In this document: positions 39,260 to 47,370 of the stretch, one piece after another
How positions within the stretch are numbered: the first letter of the stretch is position 1
Layout of the letters: each line of letters starts with the position of its first letter
Origin: Chromatiaceae bacterium
GTDB taxonomy: Bacteria > Pseudomonadota > Gammaproteobacteria > Chromatiales > Chromatiaceae
Length of the DNA stretch: 64,000 nt
Direction: 5' to 3'
Assembly: GCA_016714645.1 (NCBI GenBank)
Contig: JADKCI010000002.1
Location: 62,001-126,000, forward strand
Notes under the pieces: generated by a model
Seen by the model: the letters and a program-made list of their open reading frames with translations, nothing else
Database searches by the model: none
Told to the model about the DNA's origin: nothing
Position numbers and translations under genes: made by a program

Positions 39260-40311
39260 GCCGCTAGCTCCCGCCGTTCGAAGAGGTAATGGCTTACCCA
39301 CCAGCTCTGGCCCCGGTCGTAGGCGAAGGTCTCGGCGACGGCGAGAAAAAAGAGGCGCCAGCGTTGGCACCAGAGCGCGGCCTGGTCCGGGCCATAGGCA
39401 GCGGCGAGGATGGGCAGAATGGCGGTCCGGCGCTGGTCCAGGTTGGCCAGCCAGGCGTTGGCGGTCCGCTCGTAGTGCTGCCCGGACCAGCGCCACTGGT
39501 CGAGTAGGCGCAAAGAGTCCTGGAAGCGCAGGGGCAGGGCATCGCTGGGCATGATGCCGCCCGAGAAGAAGTACCGGCTCATCCAGTCGTCGTCGCCCTG
39601 ATCCTCGAAGGGGTAGGGCCGGTCGCGATGACAGAAGATGTGCATGAAGAAGCGCCCACCCGGGTGCAGCCAGCCCTGGATGCGCTGGAAGAGGGTGCCC
39701 CAGTTGCGCATGTGCTCGAACATCTCCACCGACACCACCCGGTCAAAGCGGCCCTCGGTGTCGAAATCGTTCATATCGGCGGTGATGACCTGGATGTTGG
39801 TCAGGTCGCGTTGGACGGCGAGGTCCTCGATGTGCTGGCGCTGGGCGCGGGAGTTGGAAACGGCGGTGATGTGGGCCGTCGGATAATGCTCCCCCAGCCA
39901 GAGGGTCAGGCTGCCCCAGCCGCAGCCTAATTCGAGGATAGCCTGGCCATCCGCCACGCCGGCTCGCTCGCAGGTCAGGGCCAGGGCGGCGGTCTCGGCG
40001 GCCGCCAGGTCCGTTACTCCCGGGGGCCAGTAGCAGCAACTGTATTTGCGGCGCGGCCCCAGCACCTGGTCGAAAAAGGCGGCGGGCACCTCGTAATGTT
40101 GGGCATTGGCCAGTTCGGGTAGGGGGGCGATGGGGGATTCGGCCATGGCGTCGATGAAGGCCCGCGACGCGGTAGCCGTCGCTTCGCCATCAGCGGCGGC
40201 GATCTCCTCCAGGCGGCGGCGGCACAGCCAGCGGATGCCCTGGCGTATCAGCCGGTCGGGTACATAGCCCTGTTCCACCCAGTCGATGGCAATGCGCGCG
40301 GGGGCAATCAT
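39256..40311 (-). CDS. CFA synthase-family SAM-dependent methyltransferase (copy 2)
   Basis: A 351-residue SAM-dependent methyltransferase of the CFA-synthase superfamily, with KYSCCYWPPGVTDL near residue 88 and ILELGCGWGSLTLWLG near residue 120. The VVSVEMFEHMRNW motif is also present. It lacks the long N-terminal domain of copy 1 and is quite divergent from it, so it probably has a different substrate. The ATG at 40311 starts 17 bp after the decarboxylase stop, whereas the alternative start at 40368 would overlap that gene. It forms one run with DUF2878 and DUF1295. Confidence 0.9.
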   Translation of the reverse strand: MIAPARIAIDWVEQGYVPDRLIRQGIRWLCRRRLEEIAAADGEATATASRAFIDAMAESPIAPLPELANAQHYEVPAAFFDQVLGPRRKYSCCYWPPGVTDLAAAETAALALTCERAGVADGQAILELGCGWGSLTLWLGEHYPTAHITAVSNSRAQRQHIEDLAVQRDLTNIQVITADMNDFDTEGRFDRVVSVEMFEHMRNWGTLFQRIQGWLHPGGRFFMHIFCHRDRPYPFEDQGDDDWMSRYFFSGGIMPSDALPLRFQDSLRLLDQWRWSGQHYERTANAWLANLDQRRTAILPILAAAYGPDQAALWCQRWRLFFLAVAETFAYDRGQSWWVSHYLFERRELAA

Positions 40312-40327
40312 GGGTTTCTCGGACTCC

Positions 40328-41995
40328 TTAACTCGCCTTGCGATAGCTTTTCTGATAAGTGGCACCAATGCGCTTGAGGGCGTCAGAGGCGTCCCGGCCG
40401 ACGCAGACCTCGATCAAAATCAGGAAGTTGGGGCTGGCCAGGGCCTCCGTCAGGGCCTCCTCCAGTTCGCCCTCGGTGCTCACCAGGAAGCTGATGGCGC
40501 CATCCCCGAAAATATAGGGCAGTTCCGCGTAACGCCAAGGCTGCAGGTCGTTGTAGATCTGATCCTGGTGCAGATAGCGCTCGATCAGGTAGCCGTCGTT
40601 GTTGACCAGCAGGATGATGGGCCGGCAGCCCTGGCGCAGCAGGGTCGAGACCTCCTGGGCCGTCATCTGAAAGGCGCCATCGCCCACCAGGACCACGGGT
40701 CGCTTGTCCGGTCGCGCCAGGGAGACGCCCAGGGCGGCGGGCGTGGCGTAACCGATGGACATGTAATAGGCCTGGGTCAGGAAGTTGTCGGCCTCCTCGA
40801 TGTGCATCTCGCCCACGGCGCAGATGACGTCGCCAATATCGGAGACCAGGATCATGGAGTCGTCCAGGAACTGTTCCACCCGCTGATAGAATCGCCCCGC
40901 GGACAGGGGCTGGTCGGCCTCCGCCACATAGGAGAGGACCTGGGCGCTGGGGCGGACCGGGTGGGAGTCGAGAAAGCGGCGGGGGTGCGCTCGCTCCGCC
41001 AGGCCCTGGACCAGGTCCGCCAACTGGACCCCCGGGTAAAGGTGCTGGCCGATACGCACCTGGTCGAGGTTGGCGCGTACCAAGCCTGGCTGGGCCAGCT
41101 TGGAGGTGTAGAGGCCCGTGTCCCAGTCGGTGAGCCAGACGCCGAGTTCGATCAGACAGTCGGACTCCTCGATCTGGGCGCGGGTCTCGGGGCGGCTCAT
41201 GCCCCCTTGATAAATACCCAAGCACTGGGGATGCAACTCCGGCAGGCAGCCCTTGGCACTGACAGTCATGGCGTAGGGCAGTTCAATCCGCTCGATCAGT
41301 TGCAGCACCGCCGTGCCTAAACCAAAGCGGGCGATCTCGGTGCCCACCAGGATCGCCGGATTCTTCGCCTTGTCCAGATGCGCCACCACCTCCGCCACGC
41401 ACTCATCCAGGGTCAGGGGTTCGGAGATCTTCTCGACCTGGAAAGAGATGGGCGCCGGCCGCCGGCAGGGCATTTGCGCCACGTCCATGGGCAATTCCAG
41501 ATAGACAGGCCGCTTCCAGGACAGGCACTGGGTCAGAACCCGGTCGATGTCGTCCGGGGCCGATTGGGGGCCGGAGAGCAGGGCACAGTCCACCGTCAGT
41601 TTGCGGTAGATGGCGAGCTGCATTTCGTGGTCTCCCGCCAGGTGGTGGACCAGGGCGCCGCTCTGGCGTCGGGCCATGGCCGGGGCGCCGCTGATGATGA
41701 CCAGGGGGACATGCTCCGCGTAGGCCCCCGCCACCGCGTTCAGGATGCTGAAGCCGCCCACGGCATAGGTGACGACCGCCAATCCCGCGCCCTTGACCCG
41801 GGCGTAGCCATCGGCGGCGTAGCCCGCGTTCAGTTCATTGCAGTTGCCAACCCAGGCGATGGGGCTGGTCACCAGGTGATCGAGAAAGTCGAGGGTGTAG
41901 TCGCCGGGCACCCCGAAGGCGTGTTCGATCCCGATCTCCTGGAGTCGTTGGATGAGGTAATCGGAAACCGTAAAGGGGGCGGCGGGCGCGGTCAT
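40328..41995 (-). CDS. Thiamine-diphosphate 2-oxoacid decarboxylase (pyruvate/indolepyruvate decarboxylase-like)
   Basis: A 555-residue ThDP enzyme. The cofactor-activating glutamate is in NCNELNAGYAADGYA near residue 51. The paired histidines typical of PDC/IPDC are in ALVHHLAGDHE near residue 116, and the ThDP/Mg motif GDGAFQMTAQE with VNNDGYLIE lies near residue 440. These support non-oxidative decarboxylation of pyruvate or an aromatic 2-oxoacid. Length is the family's. Substrate cannot be read. It lies between ferrochelatase (74 bp) and a CFA-type methyltransferase (16 bp), an unusual setting. Confidence 0.9.
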   Translation of the reverse strand: MTAPAAPFTVSDYLIQRLQEIGIEHAFGVPGDYTLDFLDHLVTSPIAWVGNCNELNAGYAADGYARVKGAGLAVVTYAVGGFSILNAVAGAYAEHVPLVIISGAPAMARRQSGALVHHLAGDHEMQLAIYRKLTVDCALLSGPQSAPDDIDRVLTQCLSWKRPVYLELPMDVAQMPCRRPAPISFQVEKISEPLTLDECVAEVVAHLDKAKNPAILVGTEIARFGLGTAVLQLIERIELPYAMTVSAKGCLPELHPQCLGIYQGGMSRPETRAQIEESDCLIELGVWLTDWDTGLYTSKLAQPGLVRANLDQVRIGQHLYPGVQLADLVQGLAERAHPRRFLDSHPVRPSAQVLSYVAEADQPLSAGRFYQRVEQFLDDSMILVSDIGDVICAVGEMHIEEADNFLTQAYYMSIGYATPAALGVSLARPDKRPVVLVGDGAFQMTAQEVSTLLRQGCRPIILLVNNDGYLIERYLHQDQIYNDLQPWRYAELPYIFGDGAISFLVSTEGELEEALTEALASPNFLILIEVCVGRDASDALKRIGATYQKSYRKAS

Positions 41996-42069
41996 GTCAG
42001 GGCTTCGGGGGTTAGGGATGGAGGGCGGGTGTTAGTGATCAAAATATGAGGGGCAACCAGGGGCCAATC

Positions 42070-43140
42070 CTAGTGTTTGGCACCCAGGGCTTGGGCCCGG
42101 GCCAGGGTGGCGGGGTCGCCGCCGGTAACCCGCTCCCAGCCCTGGAGGTGTCGCTCGATCAGATCGCGCAGGAAGCGGATGTGCCCCGCGCCGTCATTGA
42201 GGCAGGGGATGTACTGGTAAGATACGCCACCCGCCGCCAGGAAATGGTCGCGGTTTTCCATGGCGACCTCCTCCAGGGTCTCCAGACAGTCGGCGCTGAA
42301 GCCGGGGCATACCACCTGGACGCGGCGGATGCCCTGGGCGGGCAGGGCTTTCAGGCTCTCGTCTGTGTAGGGCTTGAGCCAGGCCTTGACCCCCAGACGA
42401 CTCTGGAAGGTGACGGCGTAATCATGGGCCGTCAGGTTCAGGCTTTCGGCCAGGAGCCGCGCGGTCTTCTGACAGTGGCAGTAATAGGGATCACCCGCGT
42501 CAAAGTAGGCCTGGGGCAGGCCATGGAAGGACATGATGAGCCGCTCCGGACGGCCATGGGCCTCCTGAAAGGCCTGTACCGAATCCGCCAGGGCCTGGAT
42601 GTAGCCGGCATCGTCGTGATATTGGTTCACGAAGCGCAGTTCCGGTATCCAGCGCCAGCCGCGGAGCCGGGCGGTCACGGCGTCGAAGACACTGGCGGTG
42701 GTGCTGCCCGAGTATTGGGGATACAGCGGCAGCACCAGGATGCGCCGCGCCCCGGCCCGGCGCAGGGCCTCCAGACCCTTGGCGATGGAGGGGTTGCCGT
42801 AGCGCATGGCCAGTTCCACCCGGATATCCGGGCCCAGGGCCTCGGCCAGTCGCTGGTGCTGCGCCCGGGAGATGGCCAGTAGGGGCGAACCCTGCTCGCT
42901 CCAGACGCTGGCGTAGGCGTGGGCCGATCGCCGAGGGCGGGTGTTGAGAATGATACCGTTCAGAATCAGCCACCAGAGAGGCCTGGACATCTCCACGACG
43001 CGGGGGTCCCAGAGGAACTCCTTCAGGTAGCGCCGCACCGAGACCCGATCCGGACCATCCGGGGTGCCCAGATTAGCCAGCAGTATGCCGGTGCTGGCCA
43101 CCTGGTCATGGGGGTAATCGGGCTCCGAGAGGTATTTCAT
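42070..43140 (-). CDS. hemH: Ferrochelatase
   Basis: HemH inserts Fe(II) into protoporphyrin IX to form heme. The protein is about 356 residues and has GILLANLGTPDGPD at the N-terminus and the catalytic histidine in LIMSFHGLPQAYFDAGDPY near residue 200. The conserved CPGFSADCLETLEE segment follows. ATG 43140 is used, and a GTG one codon upstream with GGAG 8 nt before it is an alternative. Only 18-20 bp separate it from the FKBP-methyltransferase gene, so it belongs to the leftward operon. Confidence 0.95.
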   Translation of the reverse strand: MKYLSEPDYPHDQVASTGILLANLGTPDGPDRVSVRRYLKEFLWDPRVVEMSRPLWWLILNGIILNTRPRRSAHAYASVWSEQGSPLLAISRAQHQRLAEALGPDIRVELAMRYGNPSIAKGLEALRRAGARRILVLPLYPQYSGSTTASVFDAVTARLRGWRWIPELRFVNQYHDDAGYIQALADSVQAFQEAHGRPERLIMSFHGLPQAYFDAGDPYYCHCQKTARLLAESLNLTAHDYAVTFQSRLGVKAWLKPYTDESLKALPAQGIRRVQVVCPGFSADCLETLEEVAMENRDHFLAAGGVSYQYIPCLNDGAGHIRFLRDLIERHLQGWERVTGGDPATLARAQALGAKH

Positions 43141-43161
43141 CACGGTTGGGACTCCAGGGGA

Positions 43162-44442
43162 TTAATGCTCAGGTCGGCGCCGGGCCCAAGCCGCGAAGAG
43201 GGGATCGGACAGCTCCAGCTCGCCGGCGCGGGCATCGTCCTCGGGCCGGGGCAAGCCGCGGCGGCTGAAGGTATTGAAGTGGTCCAGGCGCTCATCTCTC
43301 ATCAGGCTGGCCAGGACGTATCCCAGGCGTTCGAAGGGATGAATCTCGGTCCAGACCTGGATGGCCTTGGTTGGAAACCAGCGATCGGAAAAGGTAATGA
43401 TACAGTAACCGCCTGGCTTCAACACCCGGGCGATCTCCGCCACCATCCGCTGGGGTTGGGTCAGATATTCGAAGGAAGCGGTGCAGACCACGGCGTCGAA
43501 TTGGGCCTTGGCGAAGGGCAGGCTCGGCTCCTGGTTCAGGTCCCGGATGACCCGCTCGGCCAGGCGCGGGTTGGCCTCCAGTTCGGCGCGGTTCATGCCC
43601 AGCCCCGTGACCTGGCAGGAGGGATCGAGGCGATCCAGATGGGAGACCCAGCTCGACATGAGGTCCAGGACTTGGCCCCCCGGGGGGATCAGCGAGCCGT
43701 AGAGCCGCTCGATTTGGTCGCGGCAATGACTGTCAAGGTGGTGGACCAGGCGGGTGCGTTCGTAGAAGACCTCGTCCATGCGGCTATCCAGGCGGCCCAG
43801 GGCCTCGGGATACCAGAAATCACTGGTCCCGGCGGGCAGGGGCAGTTGCATCCCGGGTCCTTCGCCCGCCGCGAGCAGGGCGATATCGTTACAGATGCCG
43901 CCATGCTCCTCGCCGGCCTGCCAGCTACCCAGGACCCTGACCCCGAGCCGCACGGGTACCGCCGCCAGAGGATGGCGGCTGTCGATGCCGATCCGCTGCT
44001 CCGACAGTCCCGTGACCCGTAAGGGCCGGCGGTCCTCGGAAAAGAGCCCCCGCTGGCCGGCCATGAAGCCCCGGGGATAGAAACGCCCCAGGCGCGGCTC
44101 CAGGTCGCGGCGCGCGATCTTGCGGGTGCGGAAGGCAGCGCGGGGGGCGGTGAAACATTCCCCCTCCTGATAATCCGTGAGGGTGCCGGGCCCGAAGACG
44201 GCCTCGACCCGTTCGCCAACCGGGAGTCCCATGAGTACCCTGTCCAGGGCGCCAGGAAAGTAATCTCGCCAGAGGTTGGACTTGCGGATGACGCGGCTGT
44301 CACGGCAGGTCACGTCGCCGGTCTCGAACTGGAGGTCCAGTTCCAACTCCATCAGTGCCCCCGGCGCCACGCGCTCAAGCGCGCGCTCGGCAATCTGGCC
44401 GCTTTCGAACGGGGGTAACGCAAGGTGGTTCAGGCTGATCAT
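43162..44442 (-). CDS. Fusion of an FKBP/SlyD-like domain and a class I SAM-dependent methyltransferase
   Basis: A 426-residue protein. Residues 25-170 resemble FKBP-type prolyl isomerases of the SlyD group: FPGALDRVLMGLPVGERVEA, then GRFYPRGFMAG and IDSRHPLAAVPVRLGVRVL. Residues about 235-400 are a class I methyltransferase, with VLDLMSSWVSHLDRLDP as a divergent motif I and EIARVLKPGGYCIITFS as the post-I region. The first gene left of the CarH-type operator, it is divergent from the MerR gene. The methyl acceptor and any isomerase activity are unknown, since typical FKBP catalytic residues were not confirmed. Confidence 0.8.
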   Translation of the reverse strand: MISLNHLALPPFESGQIAERALERVAPGALMELELDLQFETGDVTCRDSRVIRKSNLWRDYFPGALDRVLMGLPVGERVEAVFGPGTLTDYQEGECFTAPRAAFRTRKIARRDLEPRLGRFYPRGFMAGQRGLFSEDRRPLRVTGLSEQRIGIDSRHPLAAVPVRLGVRVLGSWQAGEEHGGICNDIALLAAGEGPGMQLPLPAGTSDFWYPEALGRLDSRMDEVFYERTRLVHHLDSHCRDQIERLYGSLIPPGGQVLDLMSSWVSHLDRLDPSCQVTGLGMNRAELEANPRLAERVIRDLNQEPSLPFAKAQFDAVVCTASFEYLTQPQRMVAEIARVLKPGGYCIITFSDRWFPTKAIQVWTEIHPFERLGYVLASLMRDERLDHFNTFSRRGLPRPEDDARAGELELSDPLFAAWARRRPEH

Positions 44443-44457
44443 GGCGGCTACCTATCG

Positions 44458-44501
44458 CGTATCAGGTTTGTACAAATATTGTATAATTATGGTATAACAA
44501 T
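44458..44501. promoter_or_regulatory. Tandem 11-bp repeats, predicted CarH/LitR operator in a divergent promoter
   Basis: Three clear repeats with an exact 11-bp period are visible: TGTACAAATAT (44469-44479), TGTATAATTAT (44480-44490) and GGTATAACAAT (44491-44501). A weaker fourth unit, CGTATCAGGTT, lies at 44458-44468. CarH is known to bind several 11-bp direct repeats of the form TnTACAnnnnn at its own promoter, and this arrangement matches. The AT-rich core also contains TATAAT on the plus strand (44482-44487) and TACAAT on the minus strand (44478-44483). Binding here would block promoters in both directions. Confidence 0.75.
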
Positions 44502-44626
44502 TTGGCGCGTCACGGCAAGCCCTCCCGGCGATCATATTTCTCGCCGGGGTGACAGGGGTTGGCTGGGCGTGCCTATCCACCGGGGCTGAGGCCCCAATGG
44601 GTCAAAGGCTGGAACAGGAAAGGATT

Positions 44627-45613
44627 ATGAGTGAGGGCTTGGTGGGCGAGAACGGCGAGCGGGAGGGGCTCCGGCAGGGTCTCTATCCGATCCGCACCGT
44701 CTCCCGCCTCACGGGTGTCCCGGCGGTGACCCTGCGGGCTTGGGAGCGGCGTCACCGTCTGATCAGCCCTACCCGCACCGACAAGGGCCATCGGCTCTAT
44801 ACCGAGGCCGAGGTGGAGCGTATCCGGCAGGTCCTGGCGCTACTCGATCGGGGGGTGGCGGTGGGGCAAGCTGGCTTGCTCCTGGAGCCCGTGACCCGCG
44901 AGGACGCCGTGGCCGCGCCGACCCGGGTCAGGCTGAGTCTGGCGGAGGCTCCCCCCCAGGACAGGAGTCCGGCTGGGGATCCCTGGCCGCGCTATCTGCA
45001 GGCCATGCTGGAAGGGACGCGCCGCTTCGACGCCGCTGCCTTGGAGGCCATTTATAGCGACGCCCTGTCGCTTTATCCGATTGACCAGGTTTCCCGGCAC
45101 CTCACCCGCCCGCTGTTGGAGCGCCTGGGCGCCGAATGGCCCGACCAGGAGGCCAGCATCGCCCGGGAGCACTTCTTCTCGAATTTCCTGCGTAATAAGC
45201 TGGGAGCCCGCTTCCATCATCTGAACGCCCTGTCCCAGGGGCCCCGCCTGGTTGCCGCCTGCCCGTCCGGGGAGCATCATGAACTGGGGCTGCTCCAGTT
45301 CGCCCTGATCGCCGCCGGTCAGGGCTACCGCCTGGTCATGCTCGGGGCCGATGTCCCCGAGGCGGAGATTGCCGCCGCCGTTCACATTGCCGCCGGGCGG
45401 GCGGTGGTCCTCTCTCTTTCCGCCCGGGCCGAGCCGGAGACCCTGGCGCGACAAGTCGCGACCCTGGTCGCCTTGACGTCCGTGCCCGTCCTGGTGGGCG
45501 GTGCCGCCGCGGATCTCTGGCCCCAGCATATCCAGGCGGCCGGCGCCCGGGTCCTGGGCACGGATTTCGACCTGGCGCTGCGGCGCCTGGGCGAATGCCT
45601 GGGGTCGCCCTAG
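44627..45613 (+). CDS. CarH/LitR-type MerR-family regulator with adenosylcobalamin photosensor domain
   Basis: A 328-residue repressor. The MerR-type winged helix is YPIRTVSRLTGVPAVTLRAW at about residues 20-90. A four-helix bundle has the CarH light-sensor motif Wx9EH in EWPDQEASIAREHFF, and the cobalamin-binding domain has the lower-ligand histidine in SGEHHELG (ExHxxG). In known CarH, AdoB12 in the dark makes a DNA-bound tetramer and light releases it. The ATG at 44627 has AGGAA 6 nt upstream, and an in-frame extension to 44549 is less likely. It lies just after the 11-bp repeats and before phr. Confidence 0.93.
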   Translation: MSEGLVGENGEREGLRQGLYPIRTVSRLTGVPAVTLRAWERRHRLISPTRTDKGHRLYTEAEVERIRQVLALLDRGVAVGQAGLLLEPVTREDAVAAPTRVRLSLAEAPPQDRSPAGDPWPRYLQAMLEGTRRFDAAALEAIYSDALSLYPIDQVSRHLTRPLLERLGAEWPDQEASIAREHFFSNFLRNKLGARFHHLNALSQGPRLVAACPSGEHHELGLLQFALIAAGQGYRLVMLGADVPEAEIAAAVHIAAGRAVVLSLSARAEPETLARQVATLVALTSVPVLVGGAAADLWPQHIQAAGARVLGTDFDLALRRLGECLGSP

Positions 45614-45662
45614 GCGACGCGGCGATTTAGGTTTTCAGCACCCTCGGACATCCAGGAGTCCC

Positions 45663-47105
45663 ATGTCAGCGCCTCCCGTCATCCTTTGGTATCGCGACGA
45701 TTTGCGCCTTGCCGACCACGCCCCCCTTCTGGCGGCGGTGGCGAGTGGCGCCCCCATCATCCCCCTCTATATCCTCGACGAGGCGAACCCGGGGAGATGG
45801 CGGCCCGGCGGTGCCAGTCGCTGGTGGCTGCATCACAGCCTGGCCGCCCTGACCGCGGATCTGGAGGGACTGGGCAGCCGCCTGGTCATCCGGAGTGGCG
45901 ACAGCCTGGAGGTCATCACCACCCTGGCCCGCCAGCATCAGGCCCGGGCCCTCTATTTCCACCGCAGCCATGAGCCCGCCCAGGCGGCCCTGGAGGAGCG
46001 CCTCTGGCGGGAACTGGGCGAGAGCCTGGAGATACGGCGTTTTCGCGGCCGCCTGCTCCAGGAGCCTGAGCAGGTCCGTACCGGTGCGGGGGACCCCTTC
46101 CGGGTCTTCACCCCCTTCTGGAAGGCCTGCCTGCGGCTCCCGGAGCCGGAGGCCCCGTTGCCCGCCCCCGCCCGTCTGGCACCACCCCCACCCGAGGTTA
46201 CCGGTTTGGCGCTGGAGAGCCTCCCGCTTTTGCCTGGGACGCCCGACTGGGCCGTCGGCCTGCGGGAGCAGTGGCGGCCGGGAGAGGCCGGCGCCGGCTG
46301 GCGCCTGGAGACCTTTTGCGAGGAGGCCCTGCGGGGCTATGCCGAGGGCCGCGACCAGCCGGGCCGGTCGGGTACCTCCCGACTCTCCCCCCATCTGCAC
46401 TTTGGCGAGATCTCGCCGCGCCAGGTCTGGCAGGCTGTGCGCGGGGTACAGGCCACCCTGGCCGCCACCACTCGGGGCGGCGACGCCTTCCTGCGGGAAC
46501 TGGGCTGGCGCGACTTCTGTCATCATCTGCTCCATCACTGGCCCCAACTCCCGGAGCAGCCCTTCAACCCGCGTTTCGCGGATTTTCCCTGGCGCGAAGA
46601 CGGTGAGGCCTTCAGGGCCTGGACCCGGGGGCAGACCGGCTATCCCCTAGTCGATGCCGGCATGCGGGAACTCTGGCACACCGGCTGGATGCACAACCGG
46701 GTGCGCATGGTTGCCGCCTCCTTCCTGGTCAAGCACCTGCTGGTGCCCTGGCAACAGGGCCAGGACTGGTTCTGGGACACCCTGGTGGACGCGGATCTCG
46801 CCAATAATGCCGGCGGTTGGCAATGGGTCGCCGGCTGCGGCGCCGATGCCGCCCCCTATTTCCGGATCTTTAACCCCGTCCTCCAGGGTCAGAAATTCGA
46901 CCCCGGCGGTGACTATGCCCGCCGCTGGCTGCCGGAATTGCGCCGCTTGTCCGATAAGGATATTTACGCCCCCTTCGCCGCCAACCCGGCCAGCCTCGCC
47001 GCCGCCGGCGTCCGCCTCGGGGTGGACTACCCCGAGCCTTTGGTGGTACATGATTTCGCCCGCCGTAGGGCTTTGGGGGCACTGGGTACCCTAAAGAGTG
47101 CGTGA
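45663..47105 (+). CDS. phr: Deoxyribodipyrimidine photolyase (class I CPD type)
   Basis: Phr uses blue light and FADH to repair UV pyrimidine dimers. The 480-residue protein begins MSAPPVILWYRDDLRLADHA. FAD- and DNA-contacting segments include TSRLSPHLHFGEISPRQ near residue 238, ELGWRDFCHHLLHHWP near residue 278, MRELWHTGWMHNRVRMVAAS near residue 335, and ADLANNAGGWQWVAGCGADA near residue 376. AGGAG lies 4 nt before ATG 45663. It follows the CarH-type gene by 49 bp, a pairing known for light-induced photolyases. Its 3' end overlaps antisense with the DUF2442 gene. Confidence 0.95.
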   Translation: MSAPPVILWYRDDLRLADHAPLLAAVASGAPIIPLYILDEANPGRWRPGGASRWWLHHSLAALTADLEGLGSRLVIRSGDSLEVITTLARQHQARALYFHRSHEPAQAALEERLWRELGESLEIRRFRGRLLQEPEQVRTGAGDPFRVFTPFWKACLRLPEPEAPLPAPARLAPPPPEVTGLALESLPLLPGTPDWAVGLREQWRPGEAGAGWRLETFCEEALRGYAEGRDQPGRSGTSRLSPHLHFGEISPRQVWQAVRGVQATLAATTRGGDAFLRELGWRDFCHHLLHHWPQLPEQPFNPRFADFPWREDGEAFRAWTRGQTGYPLVDAGMRELWHTGWMHNRVRMVAASFLVKHLLVPWQQGQDWFWDTLVDADLANNAGGWQWVAGCGADAAPYFRIFNPVLQGQKFDPGGDYARRWLPELRRLSDKDIYAPFAANPASLAAAGVRLGVDYPEPLVVHDFARRRALGALGTLKSA

Positions 47106-47362
47106 TCCGCCGTGGAACTCTCCCACTCAAGGATCTTTAACTCGGATAGTAGCCTCTCGGGGGCTATATCTTGTTCATTTGGCCATGTCACCGCCCCAAA
47201 TGAAATGTAAACTTGATTGAAGTAATTGATGCTCTTCAGCTCTTTAAATATACCTTTATTAAGATAAGGCTTCATATCGAATATTCCTTTTCTACCATCC
47301 TGAAGCTCAACATAAATTCGAAAATCTTCAAGAGGCCGGACAACCGTGGCGTCCCAATACAT
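47027..47362 (-). CDS. DUF2442 domain-containing protein
   Basis: A 111-residue protein with the DUF2442 core (YWDATVVRPLEDFRIYVELQDGRKGIFDM, then GAVTWPNEQDIAPERL). The normal family ends near residue 90. The last 26 residues (LFRVPSAPKALRRAKS...) come from reading antisense through the phr 3' end, which suggests the gene's own stop was lost or replaced. It follows the DUF4160 gene by 8 bp, a common two-gene pair often predicted to be toxin-antitoxin-like. Lower GC than its neighbours suggests acquisition. Confidence 0.85.
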   Translation of the reverse strand: MYWDATVVRPLEDFRIYVELQDGRKGIFDMKPYLNKGIFKELKSINYFNQVYISFGAVTWPNEQDIAPERLLSELKILEWESSTADHALFRVPSAPKALRRAKSCTTKGSG

Positions 47363-47370
47363 AGATCACC

